From: Acidobacteriota bacterium
GTDB lineage: Bacteria > Acidobacteriota > UBA4820 > DSQY01
Assembly: GCA_021778515.1 (NCBI GenBank)
Contig: JAJYCJ010000008.1
Location: 1 to 57,909, forward strand
Direction: 5' to 3'
Length of the DNA stretch: 57,909 bases
The first letter of the stretch is position 1. Each line of letters starts with the position of its first letter. The translations under genes were made by a program, and so were the position numbers. The notes under the pieces are model-generated. The model did not search any database. It was not told the origin of the DNA and saw only the letters and a program-made list of their open reading frames with translations. This document shows positions 26,624 to 37,144 of the stretch, piece by piece.

Positions 26624-28045
26624 ATGACCCACACCGTCCTCAAGACCGCCGCCCTGCTGGCGGCCCTCGCCGCCCTGCCCGTCCTCGCCCAGTACAAGCC
26701 CGGCCCCGGCGAGGAGCCCACCCCAGCCGCCGGCCTCTCCGCCAAGGACATCCAGGAGATCCGCTCCTCGCTCACCATGACCCCGCCCCTGAAGGCCACC
26801 CAGAACGCGCTCGCCGATCATATGATCAGCGACCTGGCGATCAACCGGGAGAAGGCCCTCGCCAACGACGACCTCTTCACGCACGTCATCAAGAATCCCG
26901 GGTCCATCACGGATCAGGCGCGCTCGGGCCGCTGCTGGCTCTTCGCCGGCCTCAACATCCTGCGCCCCCAGGTCATGAACAAGTTCAACATGAAGGACTT
27001 CACCCTCTCCCAGGCCTACGAGGACTTCTGGGACAAGGTGGAGCGCGCCAACCGGGCGCTGGAGCTGGCCGTGGCGCTGGCCAAGGAGCCCCTGGACAGC
27101 CGCAAGAACATGCACCTGCTCAAGAGCCCCATGGACGACGGGGGCGACTGGAACTACGTCCTGGGCCTCGTGGACAAGTACGGCGTGGTGCCGCAGGAGG
27201 TCATGCCGGACACCTTCAGCGCCTCCCACACGGACCAGATGAACAAGCTCCTGAACACCGAGGTGCGCAAGGGCGTGCTCTCTCTCCGCGCGGCCGTCAA
27301 CGCGGGGGAGCCGGCCTCCAAGATCCAGCAGATCAAGATGGGGACCCTCGACCGCGTCTACAAGATCCTCGTCCTCTGCATGGGCGAGCCGCCGCAGTCC
27401 TTCCAGTGGCGGTACACGGAAAAAGACGGCAAGGTCTCGCCCTTCAAGACCTACACGCCCCAGAGCTTCTACAAGGAGTTCGTGGGCAGCGACCTGCACG
27501 ACTTCGAATGCTTCGTCAACTACCCAGGCAAGCCCATGCACGAGAGGCTCCAGTGGGCCTGGGACCGCGACATGGCCGACCACCCCGACCTGACCGCCGT
27601 CAACATCACCTCCGAGGAGATGACCGACATGGCCAAGGCCTCCGTCCTGGGCGACCAGGTCGTCTGGTTCGCGGCCGACGCGGGCGCCCAGGGCAACCGC
27701 AAGGCAGGCCTCTGGGCCGAAGGAGCCGAGGATTTCCAGGACCTCTTCGGCCTCGATTTCGCCATGAGCAAGAAGGACGCCCTGGAAACGGGCAACGGCG
27801 CCCCAGACCACGCCATGGTCTTCGTCGGCGTGGACATCCAGAACGGCAAGCCCGACAAGTGGAAGGTGGAGAACTCCTGGGGCAAGAAGGCCGGGCAGGA
27901 GGGCTTCTTCACCATCGATCAGGGCTGGTTCGACCAGCACGTCTACGAGATCATCGTGGACAAGCGCTTCGTCCCGCCGGCCATCCAGAAGCTCGTGGAC
28001 CAGAAGCCCTACATCCTCCCCCCCTGGGATCCCTTCGGCGCCTGA
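26624..28045 (+). CDS. Exported C1-family aminopeptidase (PepC/bleomycin hydrolase type)
   Basis: Signal peptide; QARSGRCWLFAGLNILR; DHAMVFVGVD; WKVENSWGKKAGQEGFF. Confidence 0.92.
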   Translation: MTHTVLKTAALLAALAALPVLAQYKPGPGEEPTPAAGLSAKDIQEIRSSLTMTPPLKATQNALADHMISDLAINREKALANDDLFTHVIKNPGSITDQARSGRCWLFAGLNILRPQVMNKFNMKDFTLSQAYEDFWDKVERANRALELAVALAKEPLDSRKNMHLLKSPMDDGGDWNYVLGLVDKYGVVPQEVMPDTFSASHTDQMNKLLNTEVRKGVLSLRAAVNAGEPASKIQQIKMGTLDRVYKILVLCMGEPPQSFQWRYTEKDGKVSPFKTYTPQSFYKEFVGSDLHDFECFVNYPGKPMHERLQWAWDRDMADHPDLTAVNITSEEMTDMAKASVLGDQVVWFAADAGAQGNRKAGLWAEGAEDFQDLFGLDFAMSKKDALETGNGAPDHAMVFVGVDIQNGKPDKWKVENSWGKKAGQEGFFTIDQGWFDQHVYEIIVDKRFVPPAIQKLVDQKPYILPPWDPFGA

Positions 28046-28073
28046 TCCGGTTCCGATGATCCCTTCTCGCCAC

Positions 28074-28109
28074 ATGCCAAGGCGGGGGCTCGTCCCCCGC
28101 CTTCGGCAT
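28074..28109. terminator. Long hairpin ATGCCaAAGGCGGGGGctcgtCCCCCGCCTTcGGCAT between convergent genes
   Basis: Near-perfect 15-16 bp stem read directly. Confidence 0.7.
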
Positions 28110-28286
28110 TTGGAGGAAGCGCGGTTGAAAAAGCCCCCGGGGGTGGAGGAAAGGAGGCCACGACCCCCAGCCGCCGCGTGCGAGGGGCCGCGCCACGAGT
28201 GCGGAGGCTGCGGCCAATCCCCCCCAGGAAGCCGGGATTATCTTGGGCGGCCATGATTTCGCGCGCCTCCCGTGATTGCCCCCGCC

Positions 28287-29003
28287 TCATCGGGCGGCTG
28301 GTTGTTCCACTACCGCCTCGTGGGGCTCGGGTGTCGCCTTTTCTCCGCCTTGGCTCTTGCCATTCGAAGGTTCCAGGAGCCGGACGAGGTCCGTCGCGAT
28401 CTCCTTGCCCAGCCTTCGGATTTCCCTATCCGTAGCTCCTCTGCTGAGGCCGTAGCGGGCAGCGGTGACCCAGGGGTTCCGCAAGAGAATGCTCCCCGGT
28501 ACCTTCCTCGACTGGTCGTTGCTTCCGAATTCCAGAAACGGCCTATTCCGGTCCTTGGCCAGATCGTACACCTTGACTTGAACCGCGAGCTTCACTTCTC
28601 CCGCGCCCAAGCCGATGACGGTTCGCCGCATGCGTTTCCCTTCGGTTGCCTGGAGGAATTCCCCCCCCACGAGCAGCCCGTCAGCCGGCAGAGAGTCACC
28701 CTGGGCGAGCCGCCGGGCGGGGTAGCCCTTCTTCTTGAGGTCCGTCACGACGGCCTCGGTCAGGAGGTCCGTCAGGTGATGAGCCCGCGCGATCTGGTCT
28801 TTGTCTCCCGCGTTGGGAACGACGTCCGATTCCTGCTTCAGAACGCTCGCGTCGAGCACGAAGTCCTGGATGACCATGGGTCGCTTCGGCGCTGGTGCGG
28901 CGGTTTCCTCGGCACGGCAAGAACCGCCCGCAGAGAGGAGAACCCCGGTTGCCAGCACCAGACAGATAACGTTGAGTTGCCGCCTTACGGGTAGACTGAA
29001 CAT
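28287..29003 (-). CDS. DUF4410-like secreted protein
   Basis: Signal peptide; DSLPADGLLVGGEFLQATEGKRMRRTVIGLGAGEVKLAVQVKVYDL. Confidence 0.72.
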   Translation of the reverse strand: MFSLPVRRQLNVICLVLATGVLLSAGGSCRAEETAAPAPKRPMVIQDFVLDASVLKQESDVVPNAGDKDQIARAHHLTDLLTEAVVTDLKKKGYPARRLAQGDSLPADGLLVGGEFLQATEGKRMRRTVIGLGAGEVKLAVQVKVYDLAKDRNRPFLEFGSNDQSRKVPGSILLRNPWVTAARYGLSRGATDREIRRLGKEIATDLVRLLEPSNGKSQGGEKATPEPHEAVVEQPAAR

Positions 29004-29153
29004 GATCTGGCTCCTTCCAATCGCTTTTGCCTCATCAAGGTCCCGAACCGATAGCGCCGACGGTACCCGGCGTCAGCGCCCCACTCCTCCGCTGGGAACG
29101 GGCGTCACGGCGGTACCCCCGCCGGCCAGGTGAGAGCCCGATTCCCCCGCCCG

Positions 29154-30593
29154 TCAGAAATCGAAAAAGGCGCCGGTGGCCAGGGCGCTCCTCCGGCCCT
29201 TGGAGCCATCGGCCTTTCGGCTATCCTCCGGCTTGATTTCGAGGAAGAGGAAGCTCGTCCCGTGGAAGAGGTATTTGATCCCCACGTCCACGTATCGCAT
29301 GCGGTAGCGCCCCCTGTAGGATCCGCCGGGCTCCAGGGCGTTGAAGCCTCCGTACACGAACCACCTGGGCGCCGCGGCGTACTGCGCGTAGAGCTCGTAG
29401 CCGTGCCCGCTGAACCAGGTGCCGGCGTCGTCCTTCTCGTGGTTCTTGAAATCGGCGTAGGTCAGGGCGACGTAGAGGGGATCGCGGAAGAACTTGGCGC
29501 CCGCGATGAACGAACGGTCCCCCGCCTTGGGCTGGCCGCTCTTGGGCGCCCTGACGCCGTCGCGAACGTCCACGTAGGCCGCCCCGAACCCGAGCCCCGA
29601 GGAACCTTCCCACCGCAGCGAGGCGGCGAGGGTGTCGCCCCACTTCAGCTCGGAGGTGGTGAGCGACCGGTTCTGGACTTGCAGGCCGAGCTTCAACGGG
29701 AAGTTCGGCGTCCGGTAGATGAGGGCCTGGTCCACCCGGCCGGTGCCCGAAGGGCTTCCGTCCGTGCCGGCGTTGTAAGTGCCCTGGGCCTCTCCCCCCC
29801 ACGCGGCGAACTGGTCCGTCCAACCGCCGATGTCGTAGTAGACGCTCCACTGCCGGCCCCACGTCGCGGTGCCCCCGGGGGTCCTGAAGCCGACGTAGCC
29901 CAGCCGGGCGCTGAAGACGTTGTTGGCCGTGGCCGTGGTCCCGGCCGGGTCGGGATGGAGCACGACGCTGGCGTCGTTCTTGATGAGCCGCATGCCCACT
30001 TCGGCCCGGGCGTAGACCGTGGCCGAGGTGTCCCCGAGGGGCATTTCCGCCTTGAGGCCGATCCGGGAGCTGTTGTCCTGGATCTCAGAGGTCCCCGAGG
30101 AATCCGCGGCCGACTTGAACCGGAGGCTTCCGTAGACGTTGATCGGTATGGTGGCCGAGAGGGGACGGCCCTCGGGAGGGAGCTCCTTTTCGGGAGGCCT
30201 CATGGCCGCCACGGTCGGAACCGGTGGAGGAGCCGGTGAAGCGGGCTGGACGGCGGGGGGCGCGAGCGTCGCGGGCGCGGCGGGAGGTTGGAGGGACGAG
30301 GCCCGTTCCGCCTGGAGCTGCTGCACGCGGGCGGAGAGGTCGGCGATGGTCCTCTTGAGCGCCTCGATCTCGGCCTGGTGCCGGGCGTCCTGCTCCTTGA
30401 GAAGGGCCTCGAACTGGGCCTTCAGCCCCTCGATCTCCTTGGGCTCCTGGGCCTGTTGGGCCCCGAGCGCGCCAGCGCACCCGAGGGCCAGGATGAGGAC
30501 GGCGGCGAGGCGTGGCGCCCGGCGCGGCTCATCCGGAAGCGCCCGCGGCGAGGAGACGGCACCGCACGACGGAAGGTCTGGCCGTGGTCGCAT
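29154..30593 (-). CDS. Outer-membrane porin with N-terminal coiled coil
   Basis: Signal region, coiled coil EGLKAQFEALLKEQDARHQAEIEALKRTIADLSARVQQLQAE, INVYGSLRFKSA..., C-terminal ATGAFFDF*. Confidence 0.82.
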   Translation of the reverse strand: MRPRPDLPSCGAVSSPRALPDEPRRAPRLAAVLILALGCAGALGAQQAQEPKEIEGLKAQFEALLKEQDARHQAEIEALKRTIADLSARVQQLQAERASSLQPPAAPATLAPPAVQPASPAPPPVPTVAAMRPPEKELPPEGRPLSATIPINVYGSLRFKSAADSSGTSEIQDNSSRIGLKAEMPLGDTSATVYARAEVGMRLIKNDASVVLHPDPAGTTATANNVFSARLGYVGFRTPGGTATWGRQWSVYYDIGGWTDQFAAWGGEAQGTYNAGTDGSPSGTGRVDQALIYRTPNFPLKLGLQVQNRSLTTSELKWGDTLAASLRWEGSSGLGFGAAYVDVRDGVRAPKSGQPKAGDRSFIAGAKFFRDPLYVALTYADFKNHEKDDAGTWFSGHGYELYAQYAAAPRWFVYGGFNALEPGGSYRGRYRMRYVDVGIKYLFHGTSFLFLEIKPEDSRKADGSKGRRSALATGAFFDF

Positions 30594-30942
30594 GAGAGCC
30601 TCCTCAGGAGTGAAGCCGCTCCGGCCCTTCAAACGCCTCGTGCTGGACATAAAGAGGCCATGCCTCCTGAAATCCTGTGAGGCCAGACCCTGCTTGAGCC
30701 TCGCGCACCGGACGAGCTTCACCATGCCACCCCCTCCATCGCGCCCGGGCCGTGGGACCCGGGGCGCCATCTCCCGACCCGAGGATCTCCCCACCAGTCT
30801 CCATCATGCCTGCCCACGGTGGAGCGCTTTGCCGCCTCCGAACCGCGGCGGGACCTGGGCACCCATGGCGCCTTGCGGCCGGCCCCATGGGCGGGCGGCC
30901 AGAGGCGCGAGCCCCTCCTGTTCCCGTTGACCGTCCCCTCGG

Positions 30943-32430
30943 TCAGGGCCCTCCGCCAGTCTGCGTTGCGCCCCGAGGGGCTGGGGCCGCCTCGGGTCCG
31001 GCCATGGCCCGCGCCGGTTGCGGGTCCGGCTCGACCTGCCAGCCCCCGCCCAGGGCCTTGTAGAGGGTCACGACGGCGGCGAGCTTCTGCTCGAGGATCG
31101 AAGAGGCCTGCTGCTGGGCGGAGAAGAGGGACCGCTCCGAGTCAAGCACCTCGAGGTAGTTCGTGTAGCCTTCGTTGTAGCGGGCCTGCGAGAGCTGGAC
31201 GGCGCTGCGGGCGGCCTCGACCTGTCGAACGGTGGACGCGTGCTGATCGTTCAACGTGCGCACGGCCACGAGGCCGTCCTCGACCTCCTTGAAGGCCGCC
31301 AGCGCGGTCTTCTCGTAGGCCTGAAGCGCCTGTTCGGCCAAGGCCCGCTGGACCTGCACCCGCGACTTGCTCTTGCCGAAATCGAGGAGCGGTCCGAAGA
31401 TCGAGAGCCCTCCGCTCCAGATGGTGGCGCTTCCGGAGTAGCCCAGAAGCTCCTGGCTCTCACGGCCGAAAAGGCCGGTCAGGCTGAAGGTGGGCAGCCG
31501 CAGGGCCTGGGCCACCCCGATCTGGGCCGTCTGGGCGTGGAGGAGGTGCTCGGCCTGGAGGATGTCGGGGCGCCGCTCCAGGAGGTCCGAGGGCAGGCCG
31601 GCCGGGATCCTCTCCGGGAAACCCTGATCGGTGAGGGCCCTGCCCCTGGGAACGGGGCCGGGCGGCAGGCCCAGCAGGAAGTTCAGGGTGGTCTCGGTCT
31701 GGGCCACGCTCCGCTCGTACTGGGCGACCGCCGCCTCCGCGCCGGACACCTGGATCTGGGCCTGGTCCACGTCCAGGAGCTGGGTCCAGCCGGCGTCGTA
31801 CCGGAGCTTGATGAGGCGGTAGTTTTCGCGGTAGGAAGCGAGGGTCTGGCGGGAGATGTCGAGGCGCGCGTCCAGGTCTCTCAGAAGCAGGTAGGTCGCG
31901 GCCACGTCGCTCACGAGCGTGAGGGTGACGGAGCGACGGGCCTCCTCGGTGGCCAGGAGCTGTTCGCGCGCCGATTCGGTGGCCCGCCTCAGGCGGCCCC
32001 AGAGGTCCACTTCAAAGGAGACGTTGGCGGCCACCACCCCGTCGTTGGCGATGGGCTCTCCGAAGGTGATCCCCCTCACCCCCGGGGTCGCCGACAGGGT
32101 CTTGGCGCGAACGCCCTGGGCCGCGTAGCCGAGGGAGGGCCACTGGTCGGCCCGCGTGAATCCGAGGCTCGCGCGCGCCTGCTGGATGCGGGCCACGGCG
32201 GTCTTGAGGTCCTGGTTGTCCGCGAGCGCGATGCGAATGCAGGCGCGAAGCTGTTCGTCGCGGAAGAGGTCCCACCACGGCAGGTTCGCGAAGGAGTCCC
32301 CCCGCGGCGCCTTCTCCCGGTAGGCGGAGGGCGTGGCCACTGGGGGACGCTTGTAGTCGGGCCCGACGGCGCAGCCGCAGGCGCAGAGCAGGGCGGTCAC
32401 GGCGAGACAGGGCGCAAAAGTCCGTTTCAT
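30943..32430 (-). CDS. RND efflux outer-membrane factor (OprM/NodT family)
   Basis: CACGCAVGPDYKRPPVATPSAYRE, WWDLFRDEQL, LLGLPPGPVPRG, RRPDILQAEHLL, YNEGYTNYLEVLDSERSLF. Confidence 0.94.
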   Translation of the reverse strand: MKRTFAPCLAVTALLCACGCAVGPDYKRPPVATPSAYREKAPRGDSFANLPWWDLFRDEQLRACIRIALADNQDLKTAVARIQQARASLGFTRADQWPSLGYAAQGVRAKTLSATPGVRGITFGEPIANDGVVAANVSFEVDLWGRLRRATESAREQLLATEEARRSVTLTLVSDVAATYLLLRDLDARLDISRQTLASYRENYRLIKLRYDAGWTQLLDVDQAQIQVSGAEAAVAQYERSVAQTETTLNFLLGLPPGPVPRGRALTDQGFPERIPAGLPSDLLERRPDILQAEHLLHAQTAQIGVAQALRLPTFSLTGLFGRESQELLGYSGSATIWSGGLSIFGPLLDFGKSKSRVQVQRALAEQALQAYEKTALAAFKEVEDGLVAVRTLNDQHASTVRQVEAARSAVQLSQARYNEGYTNYLEVLDSERSLFSAQQQASSILEQKLAAVVTLYKALGGGWQVEPDPQPARAMAGPEAAPAPRGATQTGGGP

Positions 32431-32431
32431 G

Positions 32432-35400
32432 TCAGTCCCCCCCTTCCCGCGGCGGCCCGCCCGGAATTCCGGCGTGGGGTTGCTTTTCCGCGCCCGACAG
32501 CCTCTCCACGATCACGAAGAGCGTCGGTATGAGGCAGACTCCCAGGATCGTCGCCACGAGCATGCCGGAGAACACCGCGAGCCCCATCACCTTTCTGGCC
32601 TCGGCGCCCGCGCCCGACGCGATGACGAGCGGCACGACCCCCAGGATGAAGGCGAAGGCCGTCATGAGGATGGGCCGGAAGCGGAGCTGGGCCGCCCCCA
32701 GGGCCGCCTCCGCGAGGGGCTGTCCCTCGTGGAACTTCATGCGGGCGAACTCGACGATGAGGATGGCGTTCTTGGCGGCCAGGCCGATGAGCATGACCAG
32801 GCCGATCTGGGCGAAGACGTTGTTGACGTAGCTGGCCCCCAGGACCTTGGGGAGGAGGAGGCGCGCCAGCCACAGGCCCAGGAAGGCGCCGAAGACCGCG
32901 AAGGGCGTGCCGAAGAGGACGCTCAGGGGAAGGGTCCAGCTCTCGTACTGGGCCGCCAGGATGAGGAAGACCATCACGATGGCCAGGATGAAGACCGTGG
33001 CGCCGGTGCCCGCGGCCCTCTTCTCCTGGTAGGAGGTGTTGGACCAGTCGTAGCCGACCCCCTGGGGCAGGACCTGCGCGGCCACTTCCTGCAGGGCGTC
33101 CATGGCCTGCGCCGAGCTGTAGCCCTCCGCGGCCTCGCCCGAGATTTCGGCGCTGCGGTAGAGGTTGAACCGGTTCGTGAAGTCTGGGCCGCGGCTCTCC
33201 CTGGTCGCGATGAGCGTGTCCAGCGGGATCATCTGCCCCTTGGAGCCTCGGACGAAGAACAGGCGCAGATCCGAGGGCTCCACGCGGAACTGCGGTTCGG
33301 CCTGGACGAAGACCTTGTACACCCGGCCGAAACGGTTGAAGTCGTTGATGTAGGAGCCGCCCAGAAGGGTGCCCAGGGTGGTGTTCACGTCGTTGATGGA
33401 GGCCCCCATCTTGAGCGCCTTGTCCCGGTCCAGGTCCGCCGTGATCTGGGGCACGCTGGCCCGGAAAACCGAATTGACGCGGCCGATTTCGGGCCGCTTC
33501 CTGGCCGCTTCCACGAAGCGGTTCAGCTGATCCGCGAGGAACTGCGGATCGTGGCCGGAGCGGTCCTGGAGCATGAAGGTGAATCCCGATCCCGTGCCCA
33601 GGCCGGGGATGGCCGGCGCCCCGAAGGCGAACACCGTGGCGCCGGGGATCTTCTCGTAGAAGTCCTTGTTCAGGCGCATGGCCAGGAACTTGGCGCGGTC
33701 CTTGACCTGGCTCCGCTCGTCCCACGGCTTGAGCTGGACGAAGAAGAAGCCGCTGCCCGACCCCACGCACCCCGTCAGCATGCTGTAGCCCGTGACGGTC
33801 ACGTAGGACTGGACCGGCTCATAGGTGGAGAGGATCTGCTCCACCTGGCGGCAGACCGCGTCGCTCCTCTGCAGGGAGGAGGCGTCGGGGAGCTGGACGT
33901 TGACCATGATGTAGCCCTGGTCCTCCTCGGGCACGAAGCCTCCCGGCACGTGCTTGATCAGGAGCGCGGCCACGGCCAGCAGCACGACGATGAAAACGAC
34001 GCCGCGCATGGCCTTCCCGATGAGGAATCCCGCGAAGCCCGTGTAGCGTTTCGTCACCGCGCCGAAAATCCTGTTGAACCGGTCGTAGAAGGGCTGGAGC
34101 CGGCTCCGGCCCGTGGCCGGCCTCAGGAGCTTCGCCGCGAGGGCCGGGCTCAGGGTCAGGGCGTTGAAGGCCGACAGGAGGACGGAGATGGCGATGGTGA
34201 TGGCGAACTGCTGGTAGAGCCGCCCCGTGATGCCCCCCATGAAGGCCACGGGAACGAAGACCGCCGTCAGGATGAGGGCGATGGCCACGACCGGCCCGGA
34301 GACCTCCTCCATGGCCTTCAGGGTGGCCTCCTTGGGTTCCATTCCCTCTTCGATGTGGTGCATGACCGCCTCGACCACGACGATGGCGTCGTCCACCACG
34401 ATCCCGATGGCCAGCACCAGCCCGAGCAGGGAGAGCACGTTGACCGAGAAGCCCAGCAGCGGAAAGGCCATGAAGGTTCCCACGAGGGCCACGGGCACCG
34501 TGAGGAGCGGGATGAGGGTGGCCCGCCAGTTCTGGAGGAAGACGAAGACCACCAGGATGACCAGGCAGATCGCCTCCAGCAGGGTGATGACGATCTCGCG
34601 GATGCCCTCGCTGATGGGGAGCGTCGTGTCGAGGGAGACCCCGTACCGCATGTCCGGCGGGAACCGGCTGGAGAGCTCCTGCAGGGCCCTCTTCACGTCC
34701 CTCCCCACCTGGATGGCGTTGGTGCCGGGGATCTGGTAGATGGTGAGGACGGCCGCCGGCCTCCCGTCGAGACGCCCCCGCGTGTTGTAGAGCATGGTCC
34801 CGAGATCCACGCGGGCCACGTCGCCCAGCCTGACCTGGGAGCCGTCCTGGTTGGAGCGGAGGATGATGGCCGAGAAGTCGTCCGCCGTCAGCAGGCGGCC
34901 CCGCGTCCGCACGGTGTAGGTGAAGTCCGTGCCGGGAGGAGCCGGGGCCCCTCCGAACTGCCCGCCCGGCGTCAGAACGTTCTGCTGCTGGAGGGCGTTC
35001 GAGACGTCCGAGACGGTCAGGCCGAGCTTGGCCAGGCGGTCCGGCGTGATCCAGACGCGCATGGCGTAGTCGCTGCCGCCGAAGAGGTTGACCTGGCCCA
35101 CGCCCCGGATGCGGGAGAGGGTGTCGATGACGTTGATGGAGGCGTAGTTGCACAGAAAGTCGCTGTCGTAGGTTCCCTTCGGGGAGGAGAGCGAGACGAC
35201 CAGGAGCGGGAAGGCGAGCGACTTCTTCGTGGAGACGCCGTAGTTCTTCACCGCCTGCGGCAGGCTCGCCGTGGCCTGGGAGACCCGGTTCTGGGTCAGG
35301 ACGTTGGCCATGTCCAGGTTGGTGCCCACCTCGAAGGAGACCTGGAGGTTCAGCGTGCCGTCGTTGGCGTTGACCGATTTCATGTAGATCATGTTCTCCA

Positions 35401-35614
35401 CGCCGTTGATCTGCTGTTCGAGGGGCGTGGCCACCGTCTGCTCCACGTCGGTGGCGCTCGCCCCGATGTAGGTCGTGGTCACCTGGATCATGGGCGGAAC
35501 GATCTCGGGGTACTGGGCCACGGAGAGGCGCGTGAGGGCCACGACGCCCAGAAGGACGACGATGATGGAGATGACCATCGCGACGATGGGCCGGTTGATG
35601 AAGAAGCGCGCCAT
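32432..35614 (-). CDS. RND multidrug efflux permease (AcrB/HAE1 family)
   Basis: MARFFINRPIVAMVISIIVVLLGVVALTRLSVAQYPEI, GIVVDDAIVVVEAV, VPVAFMGGITGRLYQQFAITIA, GLAAKNAILIVEFA. Confidence 0.96.
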   Translation of the reverse strand: MARFFINRPIVAMVISIIVVLLGVVALTRLSVAQYPEIVPPMIQVTTTYIGASATDVEQTVATPLEQQINGVENMIYMKSVNANDGTLNLQVSFEVGTNLDMANVLTQNRVSQATASLPQAVKNYGVSTKKSLAFPLLVVSLSSPKGTYDSDFLCNYASINVIDTLSRIRGVGQVNLFGGSDYAMRVWITPDRLAKLGLTVSDVSNALQQQNVLTPGGQFGGAPAPPGTDFTYTVRTRGRLLTADDFSAIILRSNQDGSQVRLGDVARVDLGTMLYNTRGRLDGRPAAVLTIYQIPGTNAIQVGRDVKRALQELSSRFPPDMRYGVSLDTTLPISEGIREIVITLLEAICLVILVVFVFLQNWRATLIPLLTVPVALVGTFMAFPLLGFSVNVLSLLGLVLAIGIVVDDAIVVVEAVMHHIEEGMEPKEATLKAMEEVSGPVVAIALILTAVFVPVAFMGGITGRLYQQFAITIAISVLLSAFNALTLSPALAAKLLRPATGRSRLQPFYDRFNRIFGAVTKRYTGFAGFLIGKAMRGVVFIVVLLAVAALLIKHVPGGFVPEEDQGYIMVNVQLPDASSLQRSDAVCRQVEQILSTYEPVQSYVTVTGYSMLTGCVGSGSGFFFVQLKPWDERSQVKDRAKFLAMRLNKDFYEKIPGATVFAFGAPAIPGLGTGSGFTFMLQDRSGHDPQFLADQLNRFVEAARKRPEIGRVNSVFRASVPQITADLDRDKALKMGASINDVNTTLGTLLGGSYINDFNRFGRVYKVFVQAEPQFRVEPSDLRLFFVRGSKGQMIPLDTLIATRESRGPDFTNRFNLYRSAEISGEAAEGYSSAQAMDALQEVAAQVLPQGVGYDWSNTSYQEKRAAGTGATVFILAIVMVFLILAAQYESWTLPLSVLFGTPFAVFGAFLGLWLARLLLPKVLGASYVNNVFAQIGLVMLIGLAAKNAILIVEFARMKFHEGQPLAEAALGAAQLRFRPILMTAFAFILGVVPLVIASGAGAEARKVMGLAVFSGMLVATILGVCLIPTLFVIVERLSGAEKQPHAGIPGGPPREGGD

Positions 35615-35617
35615 GGC

Positions 35618-36814
35618 TCAGCTCTTGGTGCTCTGAGACGGGGCGCCGGTGGCGGGCGCCGTCTGTAGCGCCTCGTAGGGCTTGGGAACGACCGCCATGT
35701 CCGGCTTCAGCTTCTGGATGCCCTCCACCACGATCGTGTCACCGGGGCTCAGGCCCTGGTTGACCATCCAGAGATTGCCGACCTTCGGGCCCATCTGGAC
35801 GGTCCTGAGCTGGACCTTGTCGCCGGGCGCCATCACGTAGAGCTGGGAGAGGCCCTGGAGCTCCTGGACGGCCCGCTGGGGCACCAGCAGGGCCCCCTTG
35901 CGGACGTCCGTCTGCATGCGGATCCTGGCGAACTGCCCCGTCCTCAGGACCCTGTCCGGATTTGGAAAGGAGGCCTGGATCAACAGGCTCCCCGTGCTGG
36001 GGTCCACCTGGCTGTCGGCGAAGTTGGCCGCACCCCTCTGGGGAAAGACCGACCCGTCAGCCAGGATGAGCTCCATGGAGACCGGCTCCTTCTGTCCCCC
36101 GCCAAAGGGCCCGTACCGCCTGACGTAGGCGAGGTAGTCGGTCTCGCTGATGAAGAAGTCCACGTCCACCGTGTCCACGTCCGAGAGGAGGTTGAGGATG
36201 ACCGGGTTGGGGGCGCGCCCCACGTAATCGCCCACCTTGGCCTGGGTCTTGCCGATGAGGCCCGAGATGGGGGCCGTGATGCGGCAGTAGGAGAGGTTGA
36301 GGAGCGCGTAGTCCACCTGCGCCTTGGCGGCGTCCACCTCTCCCTGGGCGGCATCCCGCTTGGCCGTGGCGCTGTCCAGGTCCCGCTTGGAAAGGGCGTT
36401 CATCTCGGCGAGCGGCTTCACCCGGGCGAGCTCCGACTGCGCGTTGGCCAGCTGTGTCTTGGCCTCGGCGAGCTGGGCCCGCGCCGAGTCCACCTGGGCC
36501 TGGTACTCCCGCGGGTCGATGGTGTAGAGCAGTTCCCCGGCCTTGACCTGGCCGCCCTCCCTGAAGTGTATGCCCTCCAAGAATCCGTCCACCCGGGCCC
36601 GGATCTGAATGTCCGTGGCCCCGTGGATCTGGCCCACGAACTCCGCGTAGAGAGGCGCGTCCCTCTGAATCACGGGCGCGACCAGCACCTCCGGAGGCGG
36701 CAGCGACACCGCGCTCTTGCCGCCGCACCCGCCCAGGCAGGCGACCAGCGAACCTCCCAGCAACACCGTCCTGAAAAGAGATACAAATCCCCCGTGTACA
36801 GATGTGCGCCACAT
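35618..36814 (-). CDS. RND efflux periplasmic adaptor (AcrA family)
   Basis: GFLEGIHFREGGQVKAGELLYTIDPREYQAQ, ITAPISGLIGKTQAKVGDYVG, VPQRAVQELQG. Confidence 0.93.
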   Translation of the reverse strand: MWRTSVHGGFVSLFRTVLLGGSLVACLGGCGGKSAVSLPPPEVLVAPVIQRDAPLYAEFVGQIHGATDIQIRARVDGFLEGIHFREGGQVKAGELLYTIDPREYQAQVDSARAQLAEAKTQLANAQSELARVKPLAEMNALSKRDLDSATAKRDAAQGEVDAAKAQVDYALLNLSYCRITAPISGLIGKTQAKVGDYVGRAPNPVILNLLSDVDTVDVDFFISETDYLAYVRRYGPFGGGQKEPVSMELILADGSVFPQRGAANFADSQVDPSTGSLLIQASFPNPDRVLRTGQFARIRMQTDVRKGALLVPQRAVQELQGLSQLYVMAPGDKVQLRTVQMGPKVGNLWMVNQGLSPGDTIVVEGIQKLKPDMAVVPKPYEALQTAPATGAPSQSTKS

Positions 36815-37144
36815 CTGCCCCTCCTCTTTGAGAACTCATTGAATGCAAGCTATCACACAAGTCCGGGAGTCCACAATCAAAGGGCCGGCCCCGGCCGCGC
36901 CCCCGGCCCCCACGACCGCGCTCATCCCGGACCAGCGGATCCATTCCTTTCCCGAGGGTGTATGATTTTTCCGGAGCCCAGGCCGCGGAGTGGACGGCAC
37001 CTTCCTGGTCCGCCGATCGTGCGGTGGCCCTCCCGCCCCCGGCGGACGCCCGGAAGCCGCCGGCGGCCGTGGACCCGTGCCCCCGTCCGGCAGAGGGGGA
37101 AGGGAGCGCGCCTGTTTTCCGCGACAGCGCGAAGGGGGACCGCC

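Noticed and set aside
25670-28075. 801-aa minus-strand ORF
   Set aside because: Antisense to GlgP C-terminus and PepC; shadow ORF.
32429-35668. 1079-aa plus-strand ORF
   Set aside because: Exactly antisense to the well-supported AcrB gene; His/Glu/Asp/Gly-rich composition typical of shadow ORFs in GC-rich DNA.
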